Shown here: positions 31,101 through 42,500 of the stretch, piece by piece
Layout: each line of letters opens with the position of its first letter
How positions within the stretch are numbered: position 1 is the first letter of the stretch
Source of the DNA: Asterochloris sp. CNOR1
Taxonomy: Eukaryota; Chlorophyta; Trebouxiophyceae; Trebouxiales; Trebouxiaceae
Assembly: GCA_963969365.1 (NCBI GenBank)
Contig: OZ017750.1
Location: 62,001-126,000 of the forward strand
Length of the DNA: 64,000 bases
Direction: 5' to 3'
Notes under the pieces: model-generated
Database searches by the model: none
What the model was told of the DNA's origin: nothing
The model's input: only the letters and a program-made list of their open reading frames with translations
Position numbers and translations under genes: made by a program

Positions 31101-32209
31101 GGGTTGAAGACTGCACCCTGGACTGAGCGCAAACAGTCTGGAGGCGCATTGCACCCATTGCTCTGCTCTCCAGATGAACCAGGGCATGCCGCGAAGCACC
31201 AATCTTCAGGACTTTTATTCAGCACTCATGATGATGTACACATGCAGCCCTAGAGCTGCTTCCTGCCTGCACAGCCACGCCTGTGCTCCCTGCACAGAAG
31301 ACAAGTTAGCTGTGCAGCGCACTGCATCACAGGTTTGTGGGCAGCAATACTGCCCTTCTCTGTCGCCTCGCGGATCCAATCTGCACAGGAGTAGCAAGTA
31401 CAGCACGGGGTTCAGCTGGCCTGTACATGATATTGCATGCAGGACATGCAAAGGAGCGTAAAGGCCATAGCAGCGCAGGGCAAGACGCCGCACAGAGCGC
31501 AGTTTGCTGCCTGCTCACTGCTCTGCCCTGCTCTCTGCAGGGGAAGAGGGCACTGCAAAGCAGCAGAACGGGCCACTGCAGACATTGTCCCCTCTGGATA
31601 TTGCCTACCGTGCTGCAGGGGGGAGTGTGGAGCAGGCTGCATCGCAGGCCAAGCCTGGGCCGCCGTCAGGAGGACGTGGGATGGGGCAGGCATCGCTCTT
31701 GCCCCCTATGCGCCCTCCTCCAAGATTACCTCAGCGGCCTGTGATGCCTCGAGGCTCTCAGATGCCCAGCCTTCCTCCATCAGGTGGAAATCACTGGTCT
31801 GTAGTCTGCGTTATATCAGCCTGCTGACGCAGATCAGAGGTCTGTATCTGTATGTTTTTGGGGTGTTGCATTTGGAGTGGCATATCCCTTGCAGTGGTGT
31901 TATATCTGCCTGCTGCATGATGCCTGGCCATATGCGATGGCCCTCTGTGAGCGCCAAGCAAAAGTGTGACTGACAAGTTGCTGTTGCACAAGCATAAACT
32001 TCATGACAATTTATGTAGGTAGCGACAACCAGCAGGCAGCCTTCCTCGAGCATCTGACAGACTTCCTCACAATCCTGGTGATGTCCATCAGTGTTGGTCT
32101 AGGAGTCTTCACGGGATTCTGTTTGGTCTACAACTTCTTTGAGGCCAACCTGCATGTCGCCATCCTGCAAGCAATGTGGCATCAGGCTTATCCTCCCTAA
32201 AGCGTGCAG
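31101..32209. other. Low-complexity coding candidate and spacer
   Basis: A Pro/Gly/Ser-rich plus-strand stretch at 31540-31790 (TLSPLDIAYRAAGGSVEQAA, then PPMRPPPRLPQRPVMP) ends at a GT donor and could link the basic block upstream to the hydrolase exon downstream. A frame at 32003-32200 with a hydrophobic stretch (FLTILVMSISVGLGVFTGF) might be a membrane segment. Neither is firm. Confidence 0.25.
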
Positions 32210-32649
32210 CCTCCATGGCAGCAGACAGAGTCATGAGCGAATTCAAGTTTGAGCTTGAGCAGGCAGAGAAGGACGACACCCGGCTTGTGCTGGTTGCACA
32301 CAGCCATGGTGGCATGGTGACCCAGATGTTGATGGAGAAGGTACGCCGGCAACCTTGGTTCGAGGCGCTCCAATCATGTTTAATCATCGTTGGTATAGGG
32401 AACCCTAACATCATTCCAAACATTGGCAGAGTGCGGGTGTACCAATACGGCACCTTTAGAGACCCAGTTGTTGGGCTACTTGAGCCTCTGTCACGCTGGC
32501 CGGCAGCGATGCGCTTTTGCCCTGAGCTAGAGTCGCAGGTGGCAGTGCACATGGGATTGCCAGTACAGTTCGCATTACATCCAGCTTGGCATGAGGCTGT
32601 TGTGTATATCAAGTTGTCTTTGTTGGACTCTGGATTCCCAGCTGTCTAG
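32210..32649 (+). CDS. Alpha/beta-hydrolase (lipase-like) C-terminal exon
   Basis: Exon from a GCAG acceptor at 32206-32209 to a stop at 32647. It encodes MAADRVMSEFKFELEQAEK, then TRLVLVAHSHGGMVTQML: a strand followed by the nucleophile elbow A-H-S-H-G, with the catalytic Ser. Further on, GIGNPNIIP and VRVYQYGTFRDPVVGLLEP supply a likely acid (Asp), and HPAWHEAVVYI a likely catalytic His, so the triad is complete. This matches class-3-lipase or serine-esterase-like proteins that act on acyl esters. The 5' part of the fold, with the oxyanion strand, must lie upstream and was not found with confidence. It stands inside the block bounded by the 29252 and 33768 motifs, so it may be a captured host exon. 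Confidence 0.6.
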
Positions 32650-32879
32650 ATGTCCATCATTGTTTTGATATGTATGTATACATATAGCAATATTGGTGCC
32701 GCATCATCGACACATCAGTTTGGCAATGTGTCACCGCTGTACATACCATCAGATGCTGATTGAGCTGTTGAAATTGGCTGTTTTGAGAGCTGAGCATACT
32801 ACATGTGGGAGACAGCTTGAAAATGTTCAAGCAAGCTCGTAGCTCATTATGCATAACAAGCTGACAAACATGTACGGCG

Positions 32880-33627
32880 CAGCCATTGCAAGGCATGGCT
32901 GCTTGCCAAATGAGGAAATCACGGTTGTGTGGCTCATCCGCAACATCCTGGCGCATGACCTGCCTGGCCAGAAGAGCTGCTGCCAGACCCCATGACACGG
33001 AAGCTGCCCAGGATCCAGGCGTCAGAAGTCGATGTTTGCCAACTGTTGCCAGACCTGTTGGGTTGCAGCAAGGCCCACTTCATTGAGGAGGTGGTGACCC
33101 TGCTCACCAATCTGAAGTGCTTGGTGTCAACCCAGGGCCTGGTGGCGGCAGTAGCAGCTCAGCGCCCACTGGCACCCGCAACAGCATGGCCTCTCGAGGT
33201 GGCGCCAGTGTCTCAGCGCCCAGCAGAGGCAGCCTCAGCGCAGTGCCCAGAGGCACAGCCTCAGCCTCTGTCAGCAGTTTCAGGCAGAGGATGCATATCA
33301 CTCGCAGCACAGTGACCTTTGCCCTGCTGCCAGCGCCTCCTTCCACCCTGGCATGGCCCCTGAGGCGCGCTGCGTCTTTGCAAGCCGCAAGGCTGATCAC
33401 AATGCGCTGCAATAGTGTTCCACGGTCTGGACTCTGCCTGTGCAACTTCTGATATTCTGCATGAATGATTGATGTTCAAGCATGCCTGCCATAAACATCA
33501 CCGCAAGGCTTATTTACATGGAGCTTGCATGTGTGCCATGGGGCCAAGAGCTGGTCAAGCAGCTGAAGCACAGGAGGGTGGCAGCTGAGCATGCACTTGA
33601 GCCTGAATGGCTCTTGCAAGCAATGTG
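32880..33627 (+). CDS. Unrecognised 3' coding blocks
   Basis: 33003-33110 encodes IQASEVDVCQLLPDLLGCSK and FIEEVVTLLTNLKCL, helical and protein-like; then a Ser/Gly/Ala-rich linker (33115-33300), and 33499-33627 encodes ITARLIYMELACVPWGQELV, KQLKHRRVAAEHALEPEWLL and a stop. These could be the tail of one gene that starts at 29.7 kb or of a separate gene. No family recognised. Confidence 0.35.
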
Positions 33628-33767
33628 AACGATCATACAAGTGCACACCTGCAGACTAGGTGGATGCTGTGTGTCACACAGAAACCGCGAGAGGCATCAA
33701 ACCCTTGCTGTTTCTTGTTGTAACATTTGGGGGGTGACGGCATGGCCAGCAACATGTTGGCATGCTA

Positions 33768-33799
33768 CAGGGCGTCACATGGCCTGTGATAATGTGACC
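33768..33799 (+). repeat. Joint motif with 7-bp inverted repeat
   Basis: ACAGGGCGTCACATGGCCTG followed by TGATAATGTGAC. GTCACAT and ATGTGAC form a perfect 7-bp inverted repeat around an 11-bp spacer. It lies 140 bp after the stop codon at 33627. A weaker GGGGGGTGACGGCATGGCC occurs at 33729. Confidence 0.7.
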
Positions 33800-33837
33800 T
33801 ATGTTGAACCACTGGTCAATGCCTTGATGTAAAAAAC

Positions 33838-34629
33838 TCAATCAGCCCACCTTCCGGCGGCAGTCACCTCCGTAGCACCTCTGTGGTGACCACGACACGT
33901 ACTGGGCCGCTCGTTCGGCATCCTGATGGGTCTGCATGAGATCCCACTCCCATGTGACTTTGTTATTGCCCCCCTCCGCTCTCGCGGCCACACACCGTTG
34001 GCCCATGGTGATCTAGGCACTGTACTGTGGCTGCCCACATCTCGGGGTGCTGCGGGGAGGTCATGTCTGGACTGTTCTTCCGTGCCATGGGTGCACTGGC
34101 GAAGCGACGAGGCCTTGAGCTCACTCACAAATCCCCTGCTGCTAAGGCTGCTCGGTTGAGCAGCACTGCCAGACAGCTTGCCAACACAGCTAGGACCAGA
34201 GCTGAGCGAGGACAGGCTCCCTCAGGCGCCAGCTGCCAGCACCCAGCCCCAGCAGGCTCACAACTGCCGCAGGACAGGACACTTGCTCCTTCACAGGAGC
34301 TTCCACCGCTCTCAGCAACACGAGGCCCCTCGCAAAGCAGCCCCAGCAGCAAGTCCACCAGGTAGGCTGCCACGTGGGCTGCTGCCAAATCTGGCCTGCT
34401 GTGGTGCCCCTGCCCCATGCTGGCCTCCAGAGACTCATCGAAGAGAAGGTGTAACGCAGCTGATGTTCATGCAGGTTGCTCAGTGCACGGCCCACCACCT
34501 GCAAGGCTATCTTGTTAGGCTGGTGTGCGCTGCAGCAGGGTACCAAAACTGAAGTGGCCGCGCAGCCATCGTGGAGGTCATGCCCAAGAAGTCTTCCAGC
34601 CTGTGGCCCTCAGTCCAGCAGCTCAAGCT
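33838..34629. other. No firm gene
   Basis: A plus-strand frame (34063-34362) begins MSGLFFRAMGALAKRRGLEL and becomes Ser/Ala/Pro-rich. It precedes the Helitron helicase remnant but has no Helitron Rep motif that I can see. Confidence 0.25.
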
Positions 34630-35720
34630 GACCATTTGATGAGCGGGTCAGGCGCCTTGAGGGCCAGGACCAGCAGCGGTAGGCAGCCTTTGCAGACTAC
34701 CTGCTGCAGGTTGGAGAGGGGAGGAAGCCAGCGGTCCCAGACATTGGCCAGGATGTTGACCGGCTGAAGGACAGCGTGTGCCTGCCATGCGACAGCAGCA
34801 TGTCAGCCTCGGTGCAGCGTGTGTACGGCACGTGCAGCAGCGCTCAGACCCACAGTTCCTCATGGAGCGCAGCATTCTGGCCCCGCGAAACATAGTTGTC
34901 AAGGAGGTCAACAGCTACATGCTGCATTGCTGAGCCGGCCAGATGTGACACGAACAGCTCTGGCCGCAAGGACAGGCACTGTGCTGCCCATTGTGCTGCG
35001 TGGAAATCTATTGTGGACTTTGATGAAGCCTCCGTGATGCAACATGCAACGGCCATGGCCCCTTGCAGATTGGAGGCATGCGGCATTGCGAGACATGCTG
35101 TGGGTGCCGGTGCCGGTGCCAGCGAGCCCTCCCTGACGCGTGACGCTGCTAGCACGCAGCGAGCACTGCTATGCCCGCGCAGATTTTGTCCTCACCGCTG
35201 ACCACGCCGCTGGTGAGGGACTTGTGTCCGTGGAGGTGCTGTACAGCATGACCTCAGACAGCGTGCCGCCCAACATCACCAAGCTGAAGGCGGGCTGCAT
35301 GGTCATGCTGAAGCGCAATGTGCACATGTGTACAAGTACATGGGATTGGTTTAAGGGGGCCAGGCTGATTGTCAGGGCCTTCCAGCTGCGCTGTGTAGAT
35401 TGCGAGGTGGCCAGTGGCGTTCACAAGGGCAGAAGGGCGTTCATCCCCCGCATGGTGTTCACCAGTGATGATGCGTCAGACCTGCCCCACACACTGCGCC
35501 GTAGGCAGCTGCCCCTCAGGCTGGCCTGTGCTATGACAGTGAATAAGTCACAGGGACAGACCCTCTGCAGAGTGGGGGCTGTACCTGCCTAATGACCTGT
35601 TCAGTCATGGGCAGCTGTATGTGACTTCTCCCAGGGTCACCTGAGAGGACAGCATTGTGGTTCTGGCCAAGAGTGTATTCCACCATGACAAGCAGGGCAG
35701 CCTCTAGCAAAATTTGTGTT
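34630..35720 (+). pseudogene. Helitron Pif1-family helicase remnant
   Basis: Plus-strand fragments in changing frames follow the order of a Helitron helicase: FADYLLQVGEGRKPAVPDIG at about 34690-34750, MERSILAPRNIVVKEVNSYM at about 34862-34922, then 35250-35565 with ITKLKAGCMVMLKRNV, ARLIVRAF, GRRAFIPRMVF, TLRRRQLPLRLACAM and TVNKSQGQTL (Pif1-family motif VI region). A shifted frame continues GLYLPNDLFSHGQLYV. There is an in-frame stop just before FADYLL and at least two frameshifts, so it is dead. The N-terminal Rep (HUH nuclease) domain and the ATP-binding Walker motifs were not found, so only the C-terminal third remains. Helitrons move by rolling-circle replication and often carry captured gene pieces, which could account for orphan exons nearby. 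Confidence 0.85.
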
Positions 35721-35814
35721 ACGAGGAGGCCAAATATGTTACATACCTAAGCCAAGATCAGGCACTACACATTGATCTCTGTACTTTTGAAAGCTAAACA
35801 ATTCATGGCTCCAG

Positions 35815-36126
35815 ATGGCCCCCTTGAACAGCAAAACAAAATATCAATGTGGGTGCTTTAGCAAGCCTGACCGGCCAGTCATGTATGTTCCCGCGCTCAG
35901 TTGCACCGCTGCAATGTCATGTATGCAATCCAACCACGGCAATCCACAAGCAATGAGCAACAGGTCAGAAGCCGGTGCTCTGAGACTTCGTGACATGGCA
36001 AAGATGGACATGCATGTCAGGCACTGGACCAGTGTTGCAGCATCACCTGATGCTTCTGTGTCTAGGCTGCAGTCCTTGCTACAAACACAGCTGAGACTGG
36101 GCGCTGAAGAGACCAAAGCTTTCTGA
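35815..36126 (+). other. Weak open frame
   Basis: A 103-codon frame ends with RDMAKMDMHVRHWTSVAASP and LQTQLRLGAEETKAF before a stop. The end looks protein-like, the start does not. It could be a last exon; no family recognised. Confidence 0.2.
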
Positions 36127-36299
36127 TAGAGCGCTGAGAGCTGCACCGGAGCAGCAACTCACAATGGGCTGCACGCTGCTGGCCTGCCATGGCCTGTGGT
36201 CTGCTGAGCTGCAGGCACATCATAGAGCTGCCACTATGCATCTTACTTTACTTTACTGCACGCTGCAGCAGAAACAGATATGCCTCTTCGTGGGGTGTG

Positions 36300-38870
36300 C
36301 TCGGACCTGTTCCCAGCCCTTCTCGAGCTCCAGCATCCGCTGGGTTACCTCCTCAACAACGTCCTGCAGAATCAGCATCAAGTCAGCTGTGAGCAGATAG
36401 GCATGCAAAGTCCCTTCACCAGCCTCCTGCAGGGCAGGCACCACTAGCGCCATCAACAGACAAAGTTGTCTGACCCCCTGGTTCACCTTGTTGCAGGGTA
36501 GGCAACTTGGGTCCAGCATAGAGTGCCCACCAAGCAGTTGCCTCCTCAGCAGCCCCGGGTGGAGAAGGCAGCAAACTGTTGTTGAGGCAGGGAGAACACA
36601 TGGCTGCCCCTGGAGCTACCCCTGGGAGGTCAGACCGCGTGTAGGCTCAGCTTGAAGCCGACCTAAGCATTGTCGTCAACGTCTGCACCTCTGCATGGCA
36701 AGCAGTGCAGGCATTGCATGGAGCACCAGTCAAGCATGTGTCCCCGCCGCTTTTTGCTTTGGGCCAGGCAGTGTGGGGTTGATGAAGGCAAGGGTGTACA
36801 TTGGCCCTCGAAGGGCGCAAGGATGATCCCCTGGCATGCAACTTCAAGCCAAGACATAACAGTTGGTCCATGAACAGGTCCATGTGCAAGGCAGTCACTT
36901 TGTGTGGGCATCAAGTCCAATCCTGAGCAGAACAAGTAGAGTGCTCACGTGATACTCCTGCTCCCAAAAAAGACTCACAGAGCACTTCACCAGCACCTTT
37001 GAGCACCCCACAATGCTCCCGTGGCAACCAGCTGCTCTGTGGAGATCCCAGCCCCAGACAGAACCTCACAGATGATTCCAATGCACAATTGAGCAGCCCC
37101 ACAATGCAACCTGTGAAGTTTTGGGAATCCTGGTCTCGAGAAATCCACTGAGTGAACAGCCTTCCTTCAGACACTCCATACAAAACAGCTGGTTTTCTAC
37201 CGTCATCCCAGTGCCCAGCAACAGACACGCACAATCTTGGGTACCTGTGAGCACCCTGAACGCTTGAGCACGTTGACAAAGTCCCGGTTTGCTTTCTGGA
37301 CCATGTCTGGCGACAGCCTCACTCCACCACTCTTTCTTGCCATTGCATCGTCCTGCCGTACCATGTCCTTGGGCTTCAGCAGGCTGGGCCCGCCAACAAG
37401 GTACCTCACGACTGCAACCTGCATGGATAGCACACAACACATGGATAGCACATCATGGATAGCACACAATTTCAGAGCCTGTGCACCAACTTTCTCAGCA
37501 TCGATCCTAACTGAGGGACAGGGGTCGACAGCAATCTGCAGCATGCCCCAAAGGGGTCCCTCCACACTGGTGCCTGCCTGGCCACAGTGTTGCAGTCATG
37601 ACCACCTCCACTTGACATGCTGAGCACCCTCAACGGCCACCTCCCTATATGGTGTCCTGCGCTCAACGTGCTGCATGCAACCACAACGCACGTCTGCATG
37701 GCAAGAACAGCCTTGCCCATACTTCTCAGAGGTCTCAAAAGCAGCCTTGTTTATAGTTTTGCAAGTGTCTCACATGGGGGTGACTCCTCACCGCTGTTAA
37801 CCTGTTTGGCCAATGGTCCTCTTTCAGCCACACCCAGGAAAAGTGACAGCCGCACCCAGGACAAGTGAAGGCTGCATTTGCATGGCTAAGAGGCGTTCCA
37901 GCCCTGCATCTGCATGCACCCGGCATGCTGAAAATGCCAGGACCCCTAACAGAGTACCAAATTTGCAGATCACTCAGCTTGTCAGCGCACCAAGATGAGC
38001 ACGTGTTGGCCGGCGCAGCAGTCTGCGCACTGGCAAGACAGGGTTGGGGGCAGACAGAATGGTAGGCGCTTCAGCTGCAGGAAGGTGCACTGTGCGAGGC
38101 ATTTGAGCTAGATGACTGGGGTCAGGCAGCAGCCAGGCGATTGTGCACACCCGCCAGAGGACTCTTACCTGCCGTGTGTGGTACACTGCATAGTTGGCTT
38201 TATAAGCGGTGGTCAGCACCTTCATCTCGGGGTCTTCTGCAGAGCCTCGTGACCATTCGAAGAAGACCTGTCAGCAGGCAGCTCTGGTCAGGAAGAGCCG
38301 GCATCAAAGAGCTGCCATGTGGCTTGGAGCAGCTGCAAAGCCATTGCAACTCTTGAAATATTACTGGTGACTGACGTCTGCAGCTTGGACAGGTCCACCC
38401 AACTTCTGGGTGACCTCCGGGCCTAGCTCCTCCAGCACCTGTCCGCAAAGATTTCAGCGTGAGCACAATGTCGTCCTCAGGGCCGAAAACAAGGTGAGTG
38501 CCTATCACCTTTCGGCGCAGGCCCTTCAGCTCCATGATATCGCCAGAAGTCTGCACTTGAGGCATGTTGATTGACTGTTGCGTATTGGCGCCGTTTTTGC
38601 CTGACCTATAGTAAGCCATGTGACGCCTCAACAATTCCTGTGAAACCAGCAGCTGCGTGACAGCCTGTCACTGACAGGCCGCCGTCTCTCAAGCCATCCC
38701 TGCTGTGCTTCTCGCCGAAACGACCCGCTGAAGTGCTCACCTTGCAGGGGTGAGCCTGCATGTTGTTGGTGGGCGCAATGGCACAGCCTGCTTTTGTGCA
38801 CGTCGCTTTATAAAATTCAGTTTGATCCCAGGCCTCAGCCTGGCGCGCCTGCCTGTGCACTTATGCATTG
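36300..38870 (-). CDS. Unrecognised multi-exon gene
   Basis: Coding blocks in order on the minus strand: about 38860-38745 (DQTEFYKATCTKAGCAIAPT, then NNMQAHPCK, Cys-rich with a GTGAGC donor), about 38590-38445 (INMPQVQTSGDIMELKGLRR, VIGTHLVFGPEDDIVLTLKS), 38270-38170 (VFFEWSRGSAEDPEMKVLTT, AYKANYAVYHTRQ), 37535-37455 (IAVDPCPSVRIDAEKVGAQA), 37421-37245 (VAVVRYLVGGPSLLKPKDMV, VRLSPDMVQKANRDFVNVLK) and 36490-36310 (VNQGVRQLCLLMALVVPALQ, LQDVVEEVTQRMLELEKGWE). Splice signals are good and the blocks have no internal stops. The pattern of a Cys-rich start and long helical tail recalls the zinc-finger gene at 13.5 kb, but I see no alignable homology. A DNA-binding protein from a mobile element or a lineage-specific host gene would both fit. 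Confidence 0.45.
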
Positions 38871-39030
38871 GACACAGGAGCCCTCTTAGGACGCGTCCCC
38901 CAGCAGCGCTCTTGGGATGGTGACCCCAGCTTGTAGGCATGTGCACAACTTTGAATCATGCTCCCTTCATCTGCTGATGGATGCTGCTGTGTGTCAGTCT
39001 GTTGTGACAGCGATGTATTGGTGGTGACAA

Positions 39031-39513
39031 GTGCTGACATGCCCTGATTGTTGGAAGCGCGCTTCTACTGATAGCGGCAGGCCACTGCCTGCAGAAGTCC
39101 ATCATATTGGCCTCAGTGCTGACCCTGGGGTTCAGCTTGCTGCACTGGGCGTGCTGTCCACTGTCGCTTCCACAGTTTCTCCCGTACAGCTGAATGCAGA
39201 CAGACAGAGAGGCCTTTGGGTGAAGTGTGGGAGGCAGGCCTGGATGCCCCTGCCTTGCTACAGCCCCTGCACTCTGTCGAGAAAGCCCCGCACTTCATGC
39301 ATGCAGGCTACCATGACTGCAGTCCAGCTGTTTACAACAGCAACCCTGCAACCATGGCACACCTCCCTGCAGGCGCCGCTCAGAATGACACCCGACCTCG
39401 AGTCTCTGAAGGCTGATACCAAGGTCCTGCGGGGCAAGGTTTCGGCCAACAAGTTCTTAGAGGAGGATCGTCAGCTGCTCTGGGACAAGCGCTACCGTGA
39501 CCAACGGACCTGA
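39031..39513 (+). other. Weak coding block upstream of the kinase-like gene
   Basis: The end of a plus-strand frame, LRMTPDLESLKADTKVLRGK then VSANKFLEEDRQLLWDKRYR, looks protein-like and helical. It precedes the start at 39587 by about 70 bp. It might be an earlier exon or an unrelated fragment; I do not recognise it. Confidence 0.25.
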
Positions 39514-39586
39514 AGGCGGTGTCAAGGGATGGGTTGCGGCGCATGGGGCTGGCAGAATTCCTGATGCTTGTCGGTGTGATGCAGGC

Positions 39587-42500
39587 ATGACCATTACCAT
39601 TCACATCCTCAATCAAGGTCAGCCAGTGGGTACCGTGGAACATGCCCCTCCGCTGACAGTTGCTGAGGCAGAGAGAGGGCTGCAAGATGAGGACATCAGC
39701 TGGATTGGAGTACTGCAGGCTGTGGGTAGCACAGTTCGGCTGCCACCGCAGCATGACCTGGCTGATGGCGCCGCGTTCGAGCTGGTCCTGCACCGTCAGT
39801 CAGGTGGGCAGTGATACATTTGCCAACATTCATGGGAATCTCAGGCCACAGCTCAGGATTGCAGGTGGGCCACCTGCCCAGTCTGATTGCTTGGAGTGGT
39901 CTGTGAGAGGAAAGACCTGCTGGGCTGGTAGTTGTGGGGTCAAGTAGCACTATGGCATCCAAGTGCTGGGCAGTGCCTGGATGACACATTGGGACTGGGC
40001 CTGGTCCAAGCCCGCAGGTGAGATCCTTTGCTGGGGCATGGGACATGATGTCACATTGCTTTGACAAGATTGCAGGCCTTGTCCAGCACAGCACATACGC
40101 AGCAGCAGGCAGCATGCCTTGTGTGGGACGCTGTCCAGGGTGCTGATCGCCACAGATGAGATGCTCTGGTGCTCTGCTGCACTTGTCTGCATCACCACAG
40201 CTGAGGGCAGTGGGGTGCCTGCTGCTTGAGCAGCCTCTGGAGGTGAGCGTGTGCACCAGGGCTGCAGGAGGCGCTGACGGCATGCAGCGCACCCAGGGAG
40301 GCCCTCTTCAGGGTGGCCGCCTTGCTAGACTCAGGTTCTGCATGACACAGGCGGCTGGAGGTGAAGATCTCAAGCAGGGCTGCAAGGTGAAGGTCGAGTT
40401 CACAGCCTGGCCAAGGTACGCTCACAGTTGGGCCTGGGCCTAGGTGGGTGACCTGGTTGTGATGTTTGTGGCCTGGGTAGCACACATCATAGTGGCCTGA
40501 GCTCTCAGGTGAGATCATGATGCCATCTTGTGATGGACGAGACATCAGGGAGAGGACATGTCTCGGCCTGGCCATGATCAACTTGTGAGGGGTCTGGGCA
40601 GGTGGGCTGCAGCTTGTGAGCTGGCTCACATATTGGACACTTTCCCAGGGACATACACCCATATCTTTTGGCAGGCCATGATGTCTAGTGGGAAGGGTGC
40701 CTGCACCATGTTGTCGATGCTGTCTTTGGCGGCCAGATCATGGGCACTCCTTACAGCTGTTTGCTGCCAGTTGCTCTAGGTGGCTGACCTGATGGCTGTG
40801 TAAGGGGCCTGACTTCTAAGGCGCAGTCTGGCATGCTGCTGCTGCTGGTTGTGTCTGGGTGGGCTTATTGTGCACTGAGACAGGTGAGGACTTGGTGTGA
40901 TGGGGGCTGCACAGGCGGCTCAGTGCAAGCATCTTGGAGCAAGCTCCGCCTGGGATATGGCCTGCGCTTCAGCATGTACTCCTCACTGCTGTGGTCTTGA
41001 TGGTGCAGTGTCAGTTCTTCAACTCTCCGAGCAGGAGTGGCTCAAGCAGCAGCTTGAGCCTCCAACATTGGTGGACAGCGTGCGGGCTCACAGGCAGGAC
41101 GTCAACAAGTATACGATGGCCCCCTGACAGTGACACCATGGAACGTCATGGCTGCCATCTGCAGCCACTTGGAGGCTGCAGCCACTGAGCCCCCTCTGGA
41201 GCTCCCGCTCAACCAGAAGATGTGGCTGAACCCAGGCAGCAATACGGCCGCCGTAACCCTCTTCATCCAGATGGTCACTGGGTGCATCAGCCTTGCTTTC
41301 ATGGCTGCTTGATGCTCGCCAACAGACGGCATCGCAACAAGAATTTGGCGCTAAGTCGATGCCTGTTGCCACCCAGCCTGCTCAGCTCCCAACACGCTTT
41401 GTGTTCTCACTGCAGGTGCACCCCAGGTCTGCTGAGCAGCAAGGCTGAGCTCACAGGGCCGACCAGGCGCTTCATATGGCACGACTTGCACCCTACCTCA
41501 TCAAGACGTGATGGCTCTGTGCCAGGGGTCCACGTGATTTCTGCCAGTAACAGGCAGGATGCAGACAGCAGCCTCGGGCCAGCAGCAGCTGGCGGGGTGA
41601 CAGCAGCTGGCGGGCCAGCATCTGCCGCTGCAGCGGCCGTGCTTGCACACACCACCCCCTCTGAGCCGGGGCAGCCCCGTGGCATTGTTGAAATGATGCT
41701 TAAAGCTCAGGGGACGCCAGAGGTTCCACTGGTGGCCGGGGAGATTAACCTCCCTGCGGTGATCCCACTGTCAGCAGAGCAGCCTGCGCCAGATGCAGCT
41801 GCGTGCTGGGAGGCTCGCGAGAAAGGTGGTGCACTTTCTTCCTGGATGCTCCCCGCTGCATTGCAGCAAATCTGCCCCAGCATGCTTTGAGAGGCTGCAG
41901 TCCTCAGGACAAGCCTGCAGCTTGAGATCTACATGCAGGTGACTTTCATGACGTCAACCTTCCAGGCGGGATTGTCTCACAATTAGTGATGGACAACAAT
42001 GTGGATGTCGTGTGCCAGCTGTGGCTATACCTGACAGGGCAAGTCGCTTACTGCAAAAATCTTGTCACTTGGAAGTTCCAGCTGCTGCAGCACCATACCT
42101 TGCAGCAACGTATGGCCAGTGTGCCCCTGTGACGTAGCCCTGCTGCTCTGTAGCCGTGCTGCAAGCCACAGCACACATACCGCTGTGTTGGCTAGCACCA
42201 GCAAGCTCTTGTTCCTGCAGTTTCATGGTCCGCTATGGCGTGATCAGCACAGGGCGCACGTCATATCTGTGCAAGGTCTCCAGATCGCACCGCCCATCTC
42301 CTGGGACAGCACCGATCCTCCCCTGCTGGCAGCTCTGTCGTACATCATGACACTTGTGTGGGACGATCAGGACAAGAGCCGCCTTGTGTTCTCATCAGGT
42401 CAGGGAGAGTCCTGATGTGCAGTTTGTTGTTGAGATGCTCTTCTGGCGTGCAGTTGAGCACCAACCAGATGGCCTTCGGCTGAATATATAACTAAACAGA

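Noticed and set aside
39380-39513. PI3-kinase accessory-domain similarity in LEEDRQLLWDKRYR
   Set aside because: The short match to the family's E-x-x-LLW-x-x-R pattern is not backed by any other PI3K or VPS34 motif in the neighbourhood.
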